The notes under the pieces: generated by a model
The model's input: the letters and a program-made list of their open reading frames with translations, nothing else
What the model was told of the DNA's origin: nothing
Databases searched by the model: none
NCBI GenBank assembly: GCA_907163375.1
Contig: CAJQUW010009225.1
Span: 186,001 to 250,000, forward strand
Length of the DNA stretch: 64,000 nt
Reading direction: 5' to 3'
Origin: Prostheceraeus crozeri
Lineage: Eukaryota; Platyhelminthes; Polycladida; Euryleptidae
Position numbers and translations under genes: made by a program
Shown here: one piece after another, positions 53,916-64,000 of the stretch
Layout: each line of letters opens with the position of its first letter
Position numbering within the stretch: position 1 is the first letter of the stretch

Positions 53916-54356
53916 ATGACAAGTCCTCCAACAACACCAAATACCGCATTGGAGTTCTCCTCTCCATGCACATCAGCAAAGGTGCTCGTTACACCAAATG
54001 CACCAAGAAAGGCGAAGGTGGAGAAGACGACATACAATCTCGACAATATACGAAAGTTATCATTATCGGAGGACGATGAAGAGGAGTTGCCCGACCTAAC
54101 AGGCATACGGTGGAAATATTTACAATATGATGCCGAAGGGGTGATGGAGATGACCAGCAAGTCGCACTTGCATCAAATATGGGAGTGGTACACCCCTAAC
54201 TCCCAACCGCGAACCGTGGCGGAGTGGGCGTACATTGACAAAGTGAGGGACGCTGCAGAAGAACGTTTAAAGCAGCTCAACTGTTTTTGTGATCTATGTG
54301 AAGTCAGACTCTGGGACGATATTGACGATGAAGACCTTTTGAAATACATGCCATAA
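53916..54356 (+). CDS. Unrecognised acidic protein
   Basis: A 146-residue ORF from ATG 53916, divergent from the polymerase. The first 45 residues are Ser/Thr/Pro-rich (TSPPTTPNTALEF). The rest is acidic and helical (LSLSEDDEEELPDL, IWEWY, AEERLKQLNCFCDLCEVRLWDD) with a Cys-x-Cys-x2-Cys cluster. It ends near AATAAA (54356-54361). I recognise no family; an early regulatory protein is a guess from its position. Confidence 0.55.
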   Translation: MTSPPTTPNTALEFSSPCTSAKVLVTPNAPRKAKVEKTTYNLDNIRKLSLSEDDEEELPDLTGIRWKYLQYDAEGVMEMTSKSHLHQIWEWYTPNSQPRTVAEWAYIDKVRDAAEERLKQLNCFCDLCEVRLWDDIDDEDLLKYMP

Positions 54357-54947
54357 TAAATGTTTATTTCGTATTATCTTTGCTTTCATACTGACTTACT
54401 TGAATGGGGCTTTAGTGAATAATTTAACCATGTATACTTTTTCATTAGGAAATAGTAGCACGCTTAGTTTAACTTGAAAATCTTATAACATTTCATATGG
54501 GTGATGATGATAATAGATGAAATAGTGTCAAATAAATTAAGATAGCTTACATGATTCTGGGATAGCAATCGACTGCGATCCATGTGTAAAGAGCTTGTTA
54601 GACTACGGAAGAGAGAAGTGTGTTATGTTGCGTGTGGCGCGTGAGTGTCCTCCCTTTCATTCCATTCATCAATTCATCTCATTGATAGAGACAGGTAGAA
54701 CTCATGGCTCTCATAACGTATGCAATGGAAAGTTTTAGGCAACCTTCGACAGTTGGCTAAATGTCGCCCTGGCGCGAATGCATACTACGTTGAGACAGAG
54801 GCAATCACTTGCAAACATGACGCAGAGAGGTTTAACAAGATTGACCATTGCCGAATGTCCCTTGCGGTATACATAGCTACGGGTTTCACCGCCGCCCTTT
54901 ACAGGAACGCCCGTCGAAAGGAAGTATTACACCGAACTTCATTTGCA

Positions 54948-55091
54948 ACGTTCAAGTTGACTGATAGCAGATTCAACTTAATGATAGTATTCGCCAGTCC
55001 GAAGACTGCCCAGGGCAAACCGCGTGGAGGTTCTATCATGTCTTGCCCCATGGTGGCCCTTAAGAGAGCCGGTGGTTCGTTCTCGGGGTGC
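54948..55091. repeat. 143-bp direct repeat, copy 1
   Basis: ACGTTCAAGTTGACTGATAG to TTCTCGGGGTG is repeated at 55471-55613 with about four changes. One plus-strand frame is open in both copies (TFKLTDSRFNLMIVFASPK), within a weak 127-codon ORF at 54720-55103. A GGGATAGCAATCGACTGC phrase also recurs (54562 and 55450). The small minus-strand gene lies between the copies. Confidence 0.85.
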
Positions 55092-55103
55092 GAATTAAGT
55101 TGA

Positions 55104-55358
55104 CTATTGGCTGGAGTAGTCAAGGGGTATGACGGTTAGGTTCTCATAGACCCTATACCGCCTAAGCCGTGCTGGTGCATCTGGCACCTTTCGGATGCGA
55201 GTGGTATTCGGAGTCCACACCTCATCCGTCCAAATGATGTTCCTAATCTTCCCCTTCTTCTCATCCTCTTCATCCCACTCGTCGAGGATGACGAACTCGG
55301 GAATGGCGTTGTCTTCATCGATGAAGACGGGAATGCTGTTGGCAGATGTGGCTTCCAT
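55104..55358 (-). CDS. Small acidic protein with its own TATA box
   Basis: From ATG 55358 the product of 84 residues has an acidic first half (FIDEDNAIPEFVILDEWDEEDE), then WTDEVWTPNTT and a basic end (RLRRYRVYENL). TATATAAG is at 55406-55399 on the minus strand, 41 bp before the ATG, so the leader is very short. It lies between two direct repeat copies. No family recognised. Confidence 0.5.
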   Translation of the reverse strand: MEATSANSIPVFIDEDNAIPEFVILDEWDEEDEKKGKIRNIIWTDEVWTPNTTRIRKVPDAPARLRRYRVYENLTVIPLDYSSQ

Positions 55359-55470
55359 CGTGACTTGAAATTGAATGAGAAGCGCTACAATCTTCTGGCT
55401 TATATAGGGTTTTCAACAATGAATTGCTCAACAGCGAATCAGAATGCTTCAGGGATAGCAATCGACTGCA

Positions 55471-55613
55471 TAACGTTCAAGTTGACTGATAGCAGATTCA
55501 ACTTAATGATAGTATTCGCCAGTCCGAAGACTGCCCAGGGCAAACCGCGAGGAGGTTCTATCAGATCTTGCCCCATGGTGGCCCTTAAGAGAGCCGGTGG
55601 TTCGTTCTCGGGA
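55471..55613. repeat. 143-bp direct repeat, copy 2
   Basis: It is nearly identical to 54948-55091. It ends 21 bp before the stop codon of the next minus-strand gene. Confidence 0.85.
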
Positions 55614-55633
55614 TGATTGAAAAAATATGGGAC

Positions 55634-56968
55634 TCAAGCTTGCCGCTTCGCCTCCGGCTCGTTGACGGAAGCAGGTGGGCGCTTCTCTTTGATATCTGTA
55701 AAGAAAGAAGTTGTTAGTTATCATCTTGAACTCTAAGTTACTTGTTTTAACTTACAGATCTTCTCCGGACGTGGTTCGAACAGGAATCCTGTGATTGCCT
55801 CCTTATGCTCGAATGTAAAATGAAGGCATTCGATACCTTTTTTAGCCCTGCTGTAACACATTTCGTCTCTGCCACGTTCACAGAGGAGCGGTCTTGCGGG
55901 CACACGTCCTTTCTTATCTAGAGGAATGTGGAGGCGACTTGATCGTCGAGTACTGCCACTCATCACTTGTTGGTGCAGCTCCTGATTAGTCGCCACCACC
56001 TTCCCCAACTGCTTTCGCAGCCCTTCCACCTCCTCCCTCATCTTTCTCAACTCCTTCTCTTGACTCTCTCTCTCGATCAGGAGCTGTTCTTCTCTAGCCT
56101 TACTAGCGAGGTGCGAGAACCTCTCGCGATCGAGCTCTCCTTCTTTCTCAAAAAGACTAGCTTGAGTCTTCTTGAGCTCCTGAGTGACTAGCGAGAGGTT
56201 CTCGGAACTCGCTTTATAGAAGAAACAGTCCCTCTTCCACACCTCCAACTCATTCTTCAACTTGTCATAGTTATCGACCAGTGGTGGGCGCATAATGAAG
56301 TTGCGACATTGAGCCGCAATCCCACCACTGCTCGATAACTTAGCCGGCTGCACCTCGCTATCGAGGTCAACTTCCCTCACCGCCTCTACCTCGCTATCGA
56401 GGTAGACACTCTCGACTAGGTCAGCCTTCGTCGAGCCTTTTTCCTCCTCCTCCTCTTCCTCACTGTCGCTGCTACTAGTAGCCGACTCATCGCTAGAGGA
56501 GGAGGAGGATTTACTCGACTTCGGAGAAGACTCAATCGGGGTGGGTGAGAGAGCCTTTGCTGGCACACTAGATGAGGGAGCCTCTGCTGACGCGATAGAC
56601 TCGACAGCACACTGAGTCTCCAGAATCGGGGTGGGTGAGAGAGCCTTTGCTGGTGCACTAGATGAGGGAGGCTTTGCTGACGCGATAGCCTCGACAGCGC
56701 ACTGAGTCTCCAGAGCTTTTAACTCTGAGCTGAAGAGACTTTGCTTCGCCTCCTCAGTCAGCTCTGGTTGACTGCAACTGCTATGCTTCGCATGCCACTC
56801 CGGTAACGTCTCGACAAGGCGAGATGCATTATGGCTGCTGCAAAAGTATCGAATGCCCCCTACCATTCGCTTATTTACACAAGAGTGTTTCTTGAAGGCA
56901 TCACTGCGAAAAATCTTTGTACAAACGCAGAGCTTGAAAGCCGTCTTGGCATTATTGTAGTTAACCAT
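55634..56968 (-). CDS. Cys-finger, Ser-rich and coiled-coil protein with a 60-bp intron
   Basis: From ATG 56968 the N-terminus has a Cys/His pattern (LCVCTKIFRSDAFKKHSC, then a WHAKHSSC segment). Two copies of a 25-residue unit follow (ETQCAVE, APAKALSPTPI), then a phosphosite-like Ser/Asp/Glu run (SSSSSSDESATSSSDSEEEE) and a coiled coil (about residues 255-365). On the minus strand GTAAGT begins at 55755 and TTTCTTTACAG ends at 55696; the splice adds 20 codons that are basic and Pro-rich and end at TGA 55636-55634. An AG acceptor also lies four bases upstream of the ATG. It could be a nuclear regulatory or scaffold protein. Confidence 0.6.
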
Positions 56969-57797
56969 TTTCTGAAGTGAAAAGGGGAAAACAATGATTA
57001 TAATTCCGTAAACGTTTGATAGCAAACGATTGATTCCTAGTTTATAAAAACGGAAAAGAATGATTTTACACTTAGTGAGATGATAGATTTGAGTGTAATG
57101 AGTGGCACTAGATCCCGTCGACAGCCCGAAGGCCTTGTACTGATCACTAGGGAAGTGAGAGATCTTCCCCGATACCCGCTATTTACAGCTTAAGACATCA
57201 TTGTCACTGCCCCGAAGTGGTAACAGCAACGCCGAGTCAAAGGTAGTGAACAGTAGCTGGGATCTAACCCCTCAAAGCTGCCTTAGACTTAGTTAAATTT
57301 GAAATCTGATAGTAGATTTGAACTCAGCATACTTGAAAACCCCAGAAAACCTCCAAAACTAGTGAATTTAAATTTTTCAACTTTTTAGCACTACTTATGA
57401 AATTTTATAAGTAGTCTGTCACTTAGGCCAGGTCAATAGCGACCGAACCCTTTTTGAATCAAGTCAAACGGACTTGTATAAGCAAAGTTACAAGCCTTTA
57501 AAGTTTTGGAGTCTTTTATGGCCTGGAGACGAAGGCCATCTCCTGGCAAACCTCTAAGTCTGACGCCTTAGCTGATATCAGCAATGAAATTTTCTAAGTC
57601 GGTTTCTTACACAAACTCGGGATTTGGAATGTCCGAAGCTATCATCGGAGCTCAGAGAGACGACTTACCGTTGGCAATCTCTCGTCTGAATGACAAGTCT
57701 CTGTCGGTTCCCAGCTTATATAGTGTGTGGCGATCAGCTGATGACGTAATACCCATCATCCAAACACTCAAAACCCGTCTATCTCCGGTTCTGGAGG
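56969..57797. other. Spacer before the right inverted repeat
   Basis: No gene recognised. A TTTATAAA TATA-like word at about 57040 (minus strand) could serve the upstream gene. The text contains short G/C-rich phrases such as CTTCCCCGATACCCGC without clear structure. Confidence 0.5.
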
Positions 57798-58819
57798 TCC
57801 GATTGAGCTGGAAATATACCATTTCCATGTAGAATTTGACGCTGAATCCGAATCTGGCCTCCGTTTTCCCATCCGATGCTTCGTTTTGGCTCTACAGTAG
57901 GCAGCCATCGCAAAAATTCTAACTCGTTTTTCCGAAAAATGTTGAAAATTTTTCTCTCCGATTGACTTGAAACTCTCCGATTGACATGAAACTCACCATA
58001 CAGATAGAGAATTTCACGCTGATTCCAAATCTGAAATCCGTTTTCCAATCCGATGCTTCGTTTTGAAGCTAGAGCCCAAAACGTCCCAAATTCTAACTCT
58101 GTCGTTTTTCGCCAATGTCCGAAAATCTTAAATGGCGTCTCACATCTAAACGAAGACAGATAGGGACAAGCCGATTCTTTCAGTGAATTTTTCTCACTCT
58201 TAGCTTTCAAACGAGCTATGGCACGACAAAATCCGTCCACTGGAAGACAAAATCGAAGCGAGCTGTCCAGAGGGGGGGGGACGTCAGCGAAAATTTTTTC
58301 TCTCCGATTGACTTGAAACTCACCATACCGATGCAGAATTTCACGCTGAATCCGAATCTGGCCTCCGTTTTCTCATCCGATGGTTCGTTTTGGCGCTACA
58401 CACCAAAACGTCCCAAATTTTAATTCTGTTAAAATTTTGAAGAAAAATTTTTTCTCGCCGATTGAGCTGGAAATCACACCACAGATGCAGAATTTTACGC
58501 TGAATCCGAATCTAGCAGCCATTTCACCATCCACGACAACCTAGACGGTCGCCCACGTCAACCTAGACGGTCGCCCACGTCAACCTAGACGGTCGCCCAC
58601 GTCAACCTGGACGGTCGCCCACGTCAACCAGGCGGTCGGACTAACTCACCCGAGTCTCACACTCTGTCGTTGCAGAGGGGGGGGAGTCAGCGAACATTTT
58701 GTGAACGTAGACCAACCTGGCCGGCACACCACGACAGACCTCTGTCGTTCCAGAGGGGGGGGGACGTCAGCGATGGCGGCCATCTTGCGCTATCTGGTGT
58801 TTGTCACTTCCTTACTACT
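57798..58819 (-). repeat. Right terminal inverted repeat of element 2
   Basis: It is the complement of 38038-39021 with indels: four rather than three 22-bp GGTCGCCCACGTCAACCT units (58546-58633) and an extra CTCCGATTGACWTGAAACT duplication (57956-57995). The end is CTTACTACT. Confidence 0.92.
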
Positions 58820-58825
58820 TCTATG
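58820..58825 (+). other. Target site duplication TCTATG, right copy
   Basis: It is identical to 38032-38037 and directly follows the terminal ACTACT of the right inverted repeat. Confidence 0.9.
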
Positions 58826-60730
58826 CTCTATGCAACATAGTTAAGTCAATCCATAGACATCCATAATGATAGATCTAAATATAATTGAACAGTCATGTAA
58901 TTGACATAGACATATAAAATTGAGAAGCAGCTTTGAGATCAAAGGGAAAGGAGAACTCACAACAAACAAATCCAATAATGACCACAAGGTATGGGCGTTC
59001 ATCGATCAATTGCAAAAGTAGCGAGACTATCTAACAATCATGATTATATTCCTCAGAAATATGGACTACGAAATCATCGGTACTCCCTCCGTGGGTGACA
59101 CAAAAGGAATTATCCTCAGCGAATATTGAGTTCAAATTTTCGTGAGCACTTTATCAACCAAAGCAGTCGCCATGTGGCTGCGCCCGTCAAAAATATATTT
59201 GAAATTGAAGATGATTTTCCAATAAGATTGTTTCTTCTACCGCAAACCAGCTTTTAGTACACAATGGCATACCGAAAATATGCCGACAATCAATAAATTT
59301 AAATGATCACATTTGTCTCGGAGTTTTGAACTTTGACTTATAAATACATAATAAAATACAGAAGAGCACACTGATACTATCAGAGGAAAATATAATCTCT
59401 GCATATAATCAAATTCTCATCAGCAACCTTTAAAAGTGAGCCTTTTCCATATAAAGATTATAGATATTCAATCCTTCAATGATAAGATGAACTCTCTGGG
59501 TGAAATAAACACGTTCACTCACACATTGTTTAGTAAGAGGAATAATATCATGAGAGAAAAGCAAAATGATACCTGTGAAATCAATCCTCTGCTGCGGCAT
59601 CTGAAATATTTACAACATGACCAAAAATGTGCAATTGAAGATGCAACAATTTTTGAATTTATAATCTTTATAATCGTTTTTAATAAAACATGATAATTCA
59701 GTAATCAAGAATTCACGCTTAACTCATTCGCTATAAGTGACACAATGAGACTGCAAGTGTAATCAACCATTTTCTGCAAATTGACTGACTTACTTTCAAA
59801 ATTAAACGTTGCTACTAATAAGAACTGAAAGCACAGCGTGCAAAAAATTTTGTGCTAGATACGAGTCCTATTCTACTTTAGAGTTGAGAGCAGCGACAGT
59901 TTGTCGCGACTCATGTCTGACCAATCAGTTTTTTCTGGCGGAAATGAATGCCACAATCTTAGGGCAGTTCTCGAGAGCACCTAGCGAATGCTATCACACT
60001 GCTAACATTAAGAAGGTAATTGAGCGAAAATGTCTACTAAAAGTTACAAATATATCCAACATTAGTGAAGTAATGACACTCGAGAGTCGACTATCAGCAT
60101 TCATAAGTTGCATGAGTTGTGAAAGAGTAGTTTTTTCGAAATTTTGAACCCCATAATCGGCCCCGTAATCGCTGTTGAAATACCACTGAACGACACCGAT
60201 TGAGTAATCGCCAGTCCAACCACCTACATATAAGATCGATCTTCTCACTGTTTTATTGCGATTGCAATCTCTGAGCGTGCATTAAGGCCTCATATTCATT
60301 TGAATGACCGGTAGTCCTATATACGTCAAGGGCATAGCTGCACGTACATTCATCCTTTCAATATACTGCAGCTTTAACGTATTTTTGTGAGCTTTACCTT
60401 TGAATGGGAATTTTACTTTATGCACACAAGAGTTAGCATTCACATGTGCACAATGCACATTTATGCCAGAAATTCGTGTAACAGCCATGAATTTCAAGTC
60501 TTTGAAGAGTTTATATTATTAAAAATTCTTAGTGAGTCAGCAATTGGAATTGAAAGCGAAATAAAGACGTCGGAAACACAACTATTTATTCAATATGTAA
60601 AAATAAGGCTTTCGAAAAACATCATGATTGAAATCGTAGTCGCAGACATAAAATCCAAACAACAAAAAATGATATCATGTTCTAATAGCTCTAAAATAGT
60701 CTAAAAGAGCAAATTATGATTTATGTTGTA

Positions 60731-61005
60731 GGCATTGCTGCTGGTTGTTGAATAAAATGTTTGATAGAATTATTTTATTTTATTAGTTTTGAAGCAGTAT
60801 TTCAGAGTTATGACTCCATTCTCAAGTATACAAGATAACATGACTAAGCTAGCTAAATACAAAAAGCAAAGTATTTACTATTTAGATAGCTTAGTCTTTT
60901 TATCTTGTACACTTGAGAATGGAATCATAAGTCCGAAATATTGTTTCAAAACTAATAAAATAAATTAATTCTTTAAACATTTTATTCAACAATCAACAGC
61001 AAGGC
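60731..61005. mobile_element. Foldback/MITE with about 120-bp arms
   Basis: Left arm 60731-60860 and right arm 60885-61005 are inverted with some mismatches: GGCATTGCTGCTGGTTGTTGAATAAAATGTTT against the complementary text at about 60975-61005, and ATTCTCAAGTATACAAGATAA near the centre. No ORF is inside. Confidence 0.75.
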
Positions 61006-62079
61006 TTACAATATAGATCATAGTTACCCTCAAATTCCATCAAAATGCTGCTTAAGGAAAATTGCGTTTTGGTAATAGTCTAGAAGAGTTTATTCATGCC
61101 GGAATAACTAAAAACGGACTAAAGTAATAGCCGAAGCACTAGACATGTAATATGTTGAACTTATTAATGGAAAAACAACAACGAACTAGTGATATTTTTT
61201 CTCCCAATCTTACTTAATCGTTACCCCAATCGTTACCCTACCTCAAATTTCCCGCAATCATCTCAACGATCCTTTTTCTCCCCCTTGGAGCTGAAATGCT
61301 CACCTGCTATTTCGTCAGCTTGCAAACACAACCAAGATTTATCTGTATGAAATATTCGAATCTTAGTTACATTAATTTTACTTGAAACGACAATGCTGCA
61401 CTCGATTTGGAAGTTTTACATCTGCAGTTGCAGATGATCGTCATTGATAATTGCCTCACTAAATCCCAAAACAATTCGTATCGTAGTTCAAAGTCAAATA
61501 TTCATTGAAGTCATGGATGAACGTATACAATTCGAATTTGTTAGGAAGGATGGAGGTCGGGGAAGACCGGCGGTCAGGGGGGTTTTATTTGATGGGGAGA
61601 AAGTCCTCTATTGACTGATAATAGCACGCGATAAGCATTGCCCAGCCATTCACGCGAGCCCCATGCACGAAATACCACGAACCGAAAGTGGTGGCAAGAA
61701 TGACTCATGTCAGTCCGAGTGAGATGTAGCGATGCTAAAAGTACACGGGAAATAAGGCATTGCATCAAACAACAACAGGAAGATAATTAAAGCCAAATTT
61801 AGCGAAAGAAAAGTTAAAGGATAAATCAACGAAACAATTATGATGAAATTTGCGTCATTTTGTTCTCATGTTGTTGATATGACAATTTACATTCGAAACG
61901 GGAACGCTTCATTTCATTTCAACAATTCTGTTGTTGAAATGTCAAACTTGATCGCTGAACTTGATGAGTTAATATTGCTAACGGACATGTCATTATGCAG
62001 TTAATATGTCTATGCTTACTATGAAATGGATGATTATAGCTTCCTGATAGGTCAAAATTATAGAGTACAGGGGCCGTAT

Positions 62080-62290
62080 TAATAGAGATAGCACTAGCCT
62101 AGCTCTATCCTAGTGCTAGGCTAGCAGCAACTTCCGTATTACTAAAGGTAGCAAAAGGGTAGCACTATGTCTGAGACCTAGCGCTAGGCTGTCGTATTAA
62201 TAAAGATAATAGCTATCCTAGTGCTAGCCTAACACTACCCTAGAGCTATGTCCAAAATCTGGCAAATTCCCTAGCAAGGTCGAGAGCTTG
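62080..62290. repeat. Self-complementary CTAGTGCTAG block
   Basis: Variants of CTATCCTAGTGCTAGGCTAG recur at about 62104, 62175 and 62213, with CGTATTAATARAGATA at 62085 and 62190. The words are largely self-complementary. No coding. Confidence 0.6.
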
Positions 62291-63231
62291 CTAGAGATGA
62301 TGCTCCATTGAATATTTAAGCGCAATATTGAAGGATATCTAATGTGATGTTTGCAGCATAGTAATGTTCAGCGCATTAGCTTCAAGATGGTACATGATTT
62401 TTCTAATTTGAATAGACATATCGAATCATAAATTGCAATTATAAAAGTTATTCTATAACTGAATAAATTTTGCGCTAAAATGGAATTTAAGCGACACATT
62501 CTATTTATGCATTACACTTCTGCACCTGACGTCCTGATTAATGGAACGGATAGCTATTTTCAACATTTACACAACAAATATTCATATTTGTGAATTTCAC
62601 TTAATGACAACAAAATTGTCATTGATACTAATTGCTTGCGCATGAAGTAATACAACGGTGCTAACATTCCGTGATTTTCATAGCTTTCAAATTTACTGAA
62701 TCGTGGGTTTGCTACTTTAGAATCTCAAGCGCATTTTTAAATACCCATACAAACGCATTTCAAACTGCTTGACATTCATAATCGTTGATGAATTTGTATG
62801 ATACTGAAATTGTGATGAAATAGTATGCTTGAAATTGCTAAGTAGTCGAATTGTAATTTTTTATCTCAGTAGCCTGATAATAATCAAGATGTATTGGCAA
62901 TAAATTGACAAACAATTTTCTCTCCAGAAAGCTTTAGAAAGTAATTCAGAATTATAGAAGAAATTCAGTAAGTAAGAAAGCTTTCAATCAATACATCTGA
63001 CACTGCTTATGATTTAATCAAAAATGTTCAAGACAGGAATTACAATAATACATCATATTCTTTTTATATGTAGGGACTTGTTCATAATTTGATAAGTCAG
63101 ACAATTCGATGGATTCATTTTCTCATGTTTCATTCTCAGATATTAACTTATACTCTAAATTCATAATTAGAGCAATCATGGCATGAGAGGATCCCACTAC
63201 GCTTAGATGTTAATTGTTGAGAATTACTTAC

Positions 63232-63283
63232 TAACTAGTCATTAGCTTGTTTTTTTAACTTTGTTACATTGACGCACTTTGCT
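63232..63283 (+). repeat. 52-bp direct repeat, copy 1
   Basis: TAACTAGTCATTAGCTTG then a T7 run and ACTTTGTTAC recurs at 63948-64000, 716 bp away, with one or two changes. The window ends in the second copy, so its full length is unknown. The two could be ends of a small element or units of a long tandem array. Confidence 0.8.
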
Positions 63284-64000
63284 ACGTTGAATTGTTTTTG
63301 CAGCACGTCTTGAGTTGAAGGTGGATTATGTCCCCGCCTCTTGACCTCTACTGGCTGGACTCTGTCCTTCTTTCAAATGCCTGAGGTACATTTCAGTCAA
63401 TAGTGACTCTGTTTTTTTTTTTGATAGATGCTAATCTTTCTCTATTATAAATTTAATTTTTGAGGCTGTGCATCTTAAATGTACAGGACTGCGCTTGGTC
63501 GGGTTTGAGCGTCCAGGATCAAGCGGTCGAAACGCGATCGTCCTGACCAAGTTCCTGTTGATGACCTCATTAAAAATAGTCAAATAATTTGTATGCATAT
63601 TTTGTACAATTCTATTTCACGTTTTAGCTTAAGGAACTAATATTAATTCTCTTACACACTTGGTAGATTTTAGATAGCGTAATCCCGCTGTGTTATTAGT
63701 TAGATCTGGTATTTTGATTGGAAACAGACCCGTCCTCTTATCATCTGAATGGGCAGACTGTAAAATAGGATCTTTTCAATATATAAGTGATAAACATAAT
63801 TTTGAACAGAACGACTTACTCTCCAATTCATTACACATGAGGAGAGGAGAAGCGTTGTTTGTCCTTCTAGTAAGTATTTTTAAAATTTTTAGACATCTTA
63901 GGATATAAAAATTTTCTTTTAAATCATACTTTGTACCTATTGAAAAGTAACTAGTCATTAGCTTGTTTTTTTAACTTTGTTACCTTGACGCACTTTGCCA

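Larger units (their letters stand above)
38038..58819. mobile_element. Complete Polinton/adintovirus-like element 2
   Basis: A 20,782-bp element with inverted ends (AGTAGTAAGGAAGTGACAAA at both), about 1-kb terminal inverted repeats, a 6-bp target duplication, and the diagnostic gene set: rve integrase, A32-like ATPase, adenain protease, major and minor capsid proteins and part of a protein-primed polymerase. Several genes are broken and the polymerase core is missing, so it cannot be autonomous as it stands. Confidence 0.95.
58826..64000. other. Host-like flank, no gene recognised
   Basis: ORFs are short and without motifs. Visible structures are a foldback (60731-61005), a CTAGTGCTAG-type repeat block (62080-62290) and a direct repeat pair at the right edge (63232-63283 and 63948-64000). 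Confidence 0.55.

Noticed and set aside
54720..55103. 127-codon plus-strand ORF
   Set aside because: Its second half is the 143-bp repeat, composition is ordinary and no promoter or homologue is evident; kept only in the repeat entry.
57090..57300. Possible 5S-rRNA-like text
   Set aside because: Only short C/G-rich words resemble it; no complete 5S architecture or internal promoter boxes could be aligned.

Overview
The window is genomic DNA from an invertebrate animal. It carries host introns, a probable fatty-acid-binding-protein gene, and mariner, piggyBac and foldback repeats. Two different Polinton/Maverick (adintovirus-like) integrated virus elements flank about 24 kb of host DNA. The host cannot be named from sequence alone; frequent TAGGCCTA-type words are only weakly suggestive of a marine invertebrate.

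Element 1 (left window edge to about 12-13.8 kb; left end outside the window) is very AT-rich. It encodes a probable packaging-ATPase tail, a protein-primed family B DNA polymerase split over two overlapping ORFs, a possible sliding clamp, a fibre-like coiled-coil protein, small hydrophobic minor virion proteins, a double-jelly-roll major capsid protein, a parvovirus-type phospholipase A2 fused to an rve integrase, and an adenain-type protease. Short GC-rich palindromes with 3-nt loops are scattered through genes and spacers. A decayed protease copy and a 142-bp satellite follow.

Host interval (about 13.8-38.03 kb): mostly non-coding. It holds a piggyBac relic with a recognisable TTAA-flanked end, a mariner with unusually long inverted repeats, two tRNA-like repeats, a 90-bp perfect palindrome, other foldbacks, and two minus-strand exons of a FABP-like gene (27622-27687 and 32980-33093).

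Element 2 (38038-58819) is a complete 20.8-kb Polinton with about 1-kb terminal inverted repeats and a 6-bp target duplication TCTATG. Its plus-strand core encodes a DEDD-exonuclease-like protein, a membrane RING protein, packaging ATPase, chromodomain integrase, basic core protein, major capsid, protease and two penton-like minor capsid paralogues. On the minus strand it encodes two PC4-like paralogues, a protein with both repeats of a TATA-binding protein (TBP), and a polymerase gene cut off before its catalytic core. The element is decaying: there are in-frame stops in the integrase, a Cys-rich gene and the second penton, and frameshifts in the capsid, TBP and first penton genes, several at short homopolymers.

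The most unusual signals are: the viral TBP-like gene next to PC4-like genes; a duplicated promoter/leader in element 2, in which TATA, a 24-bp motif and an exon ending in ATG are followed directly by an intron; a third gene whose acceptor also resumes at Ala-Ser; and the palindrome family of element 1. All calls come from reading the sequence; no database search was possible.
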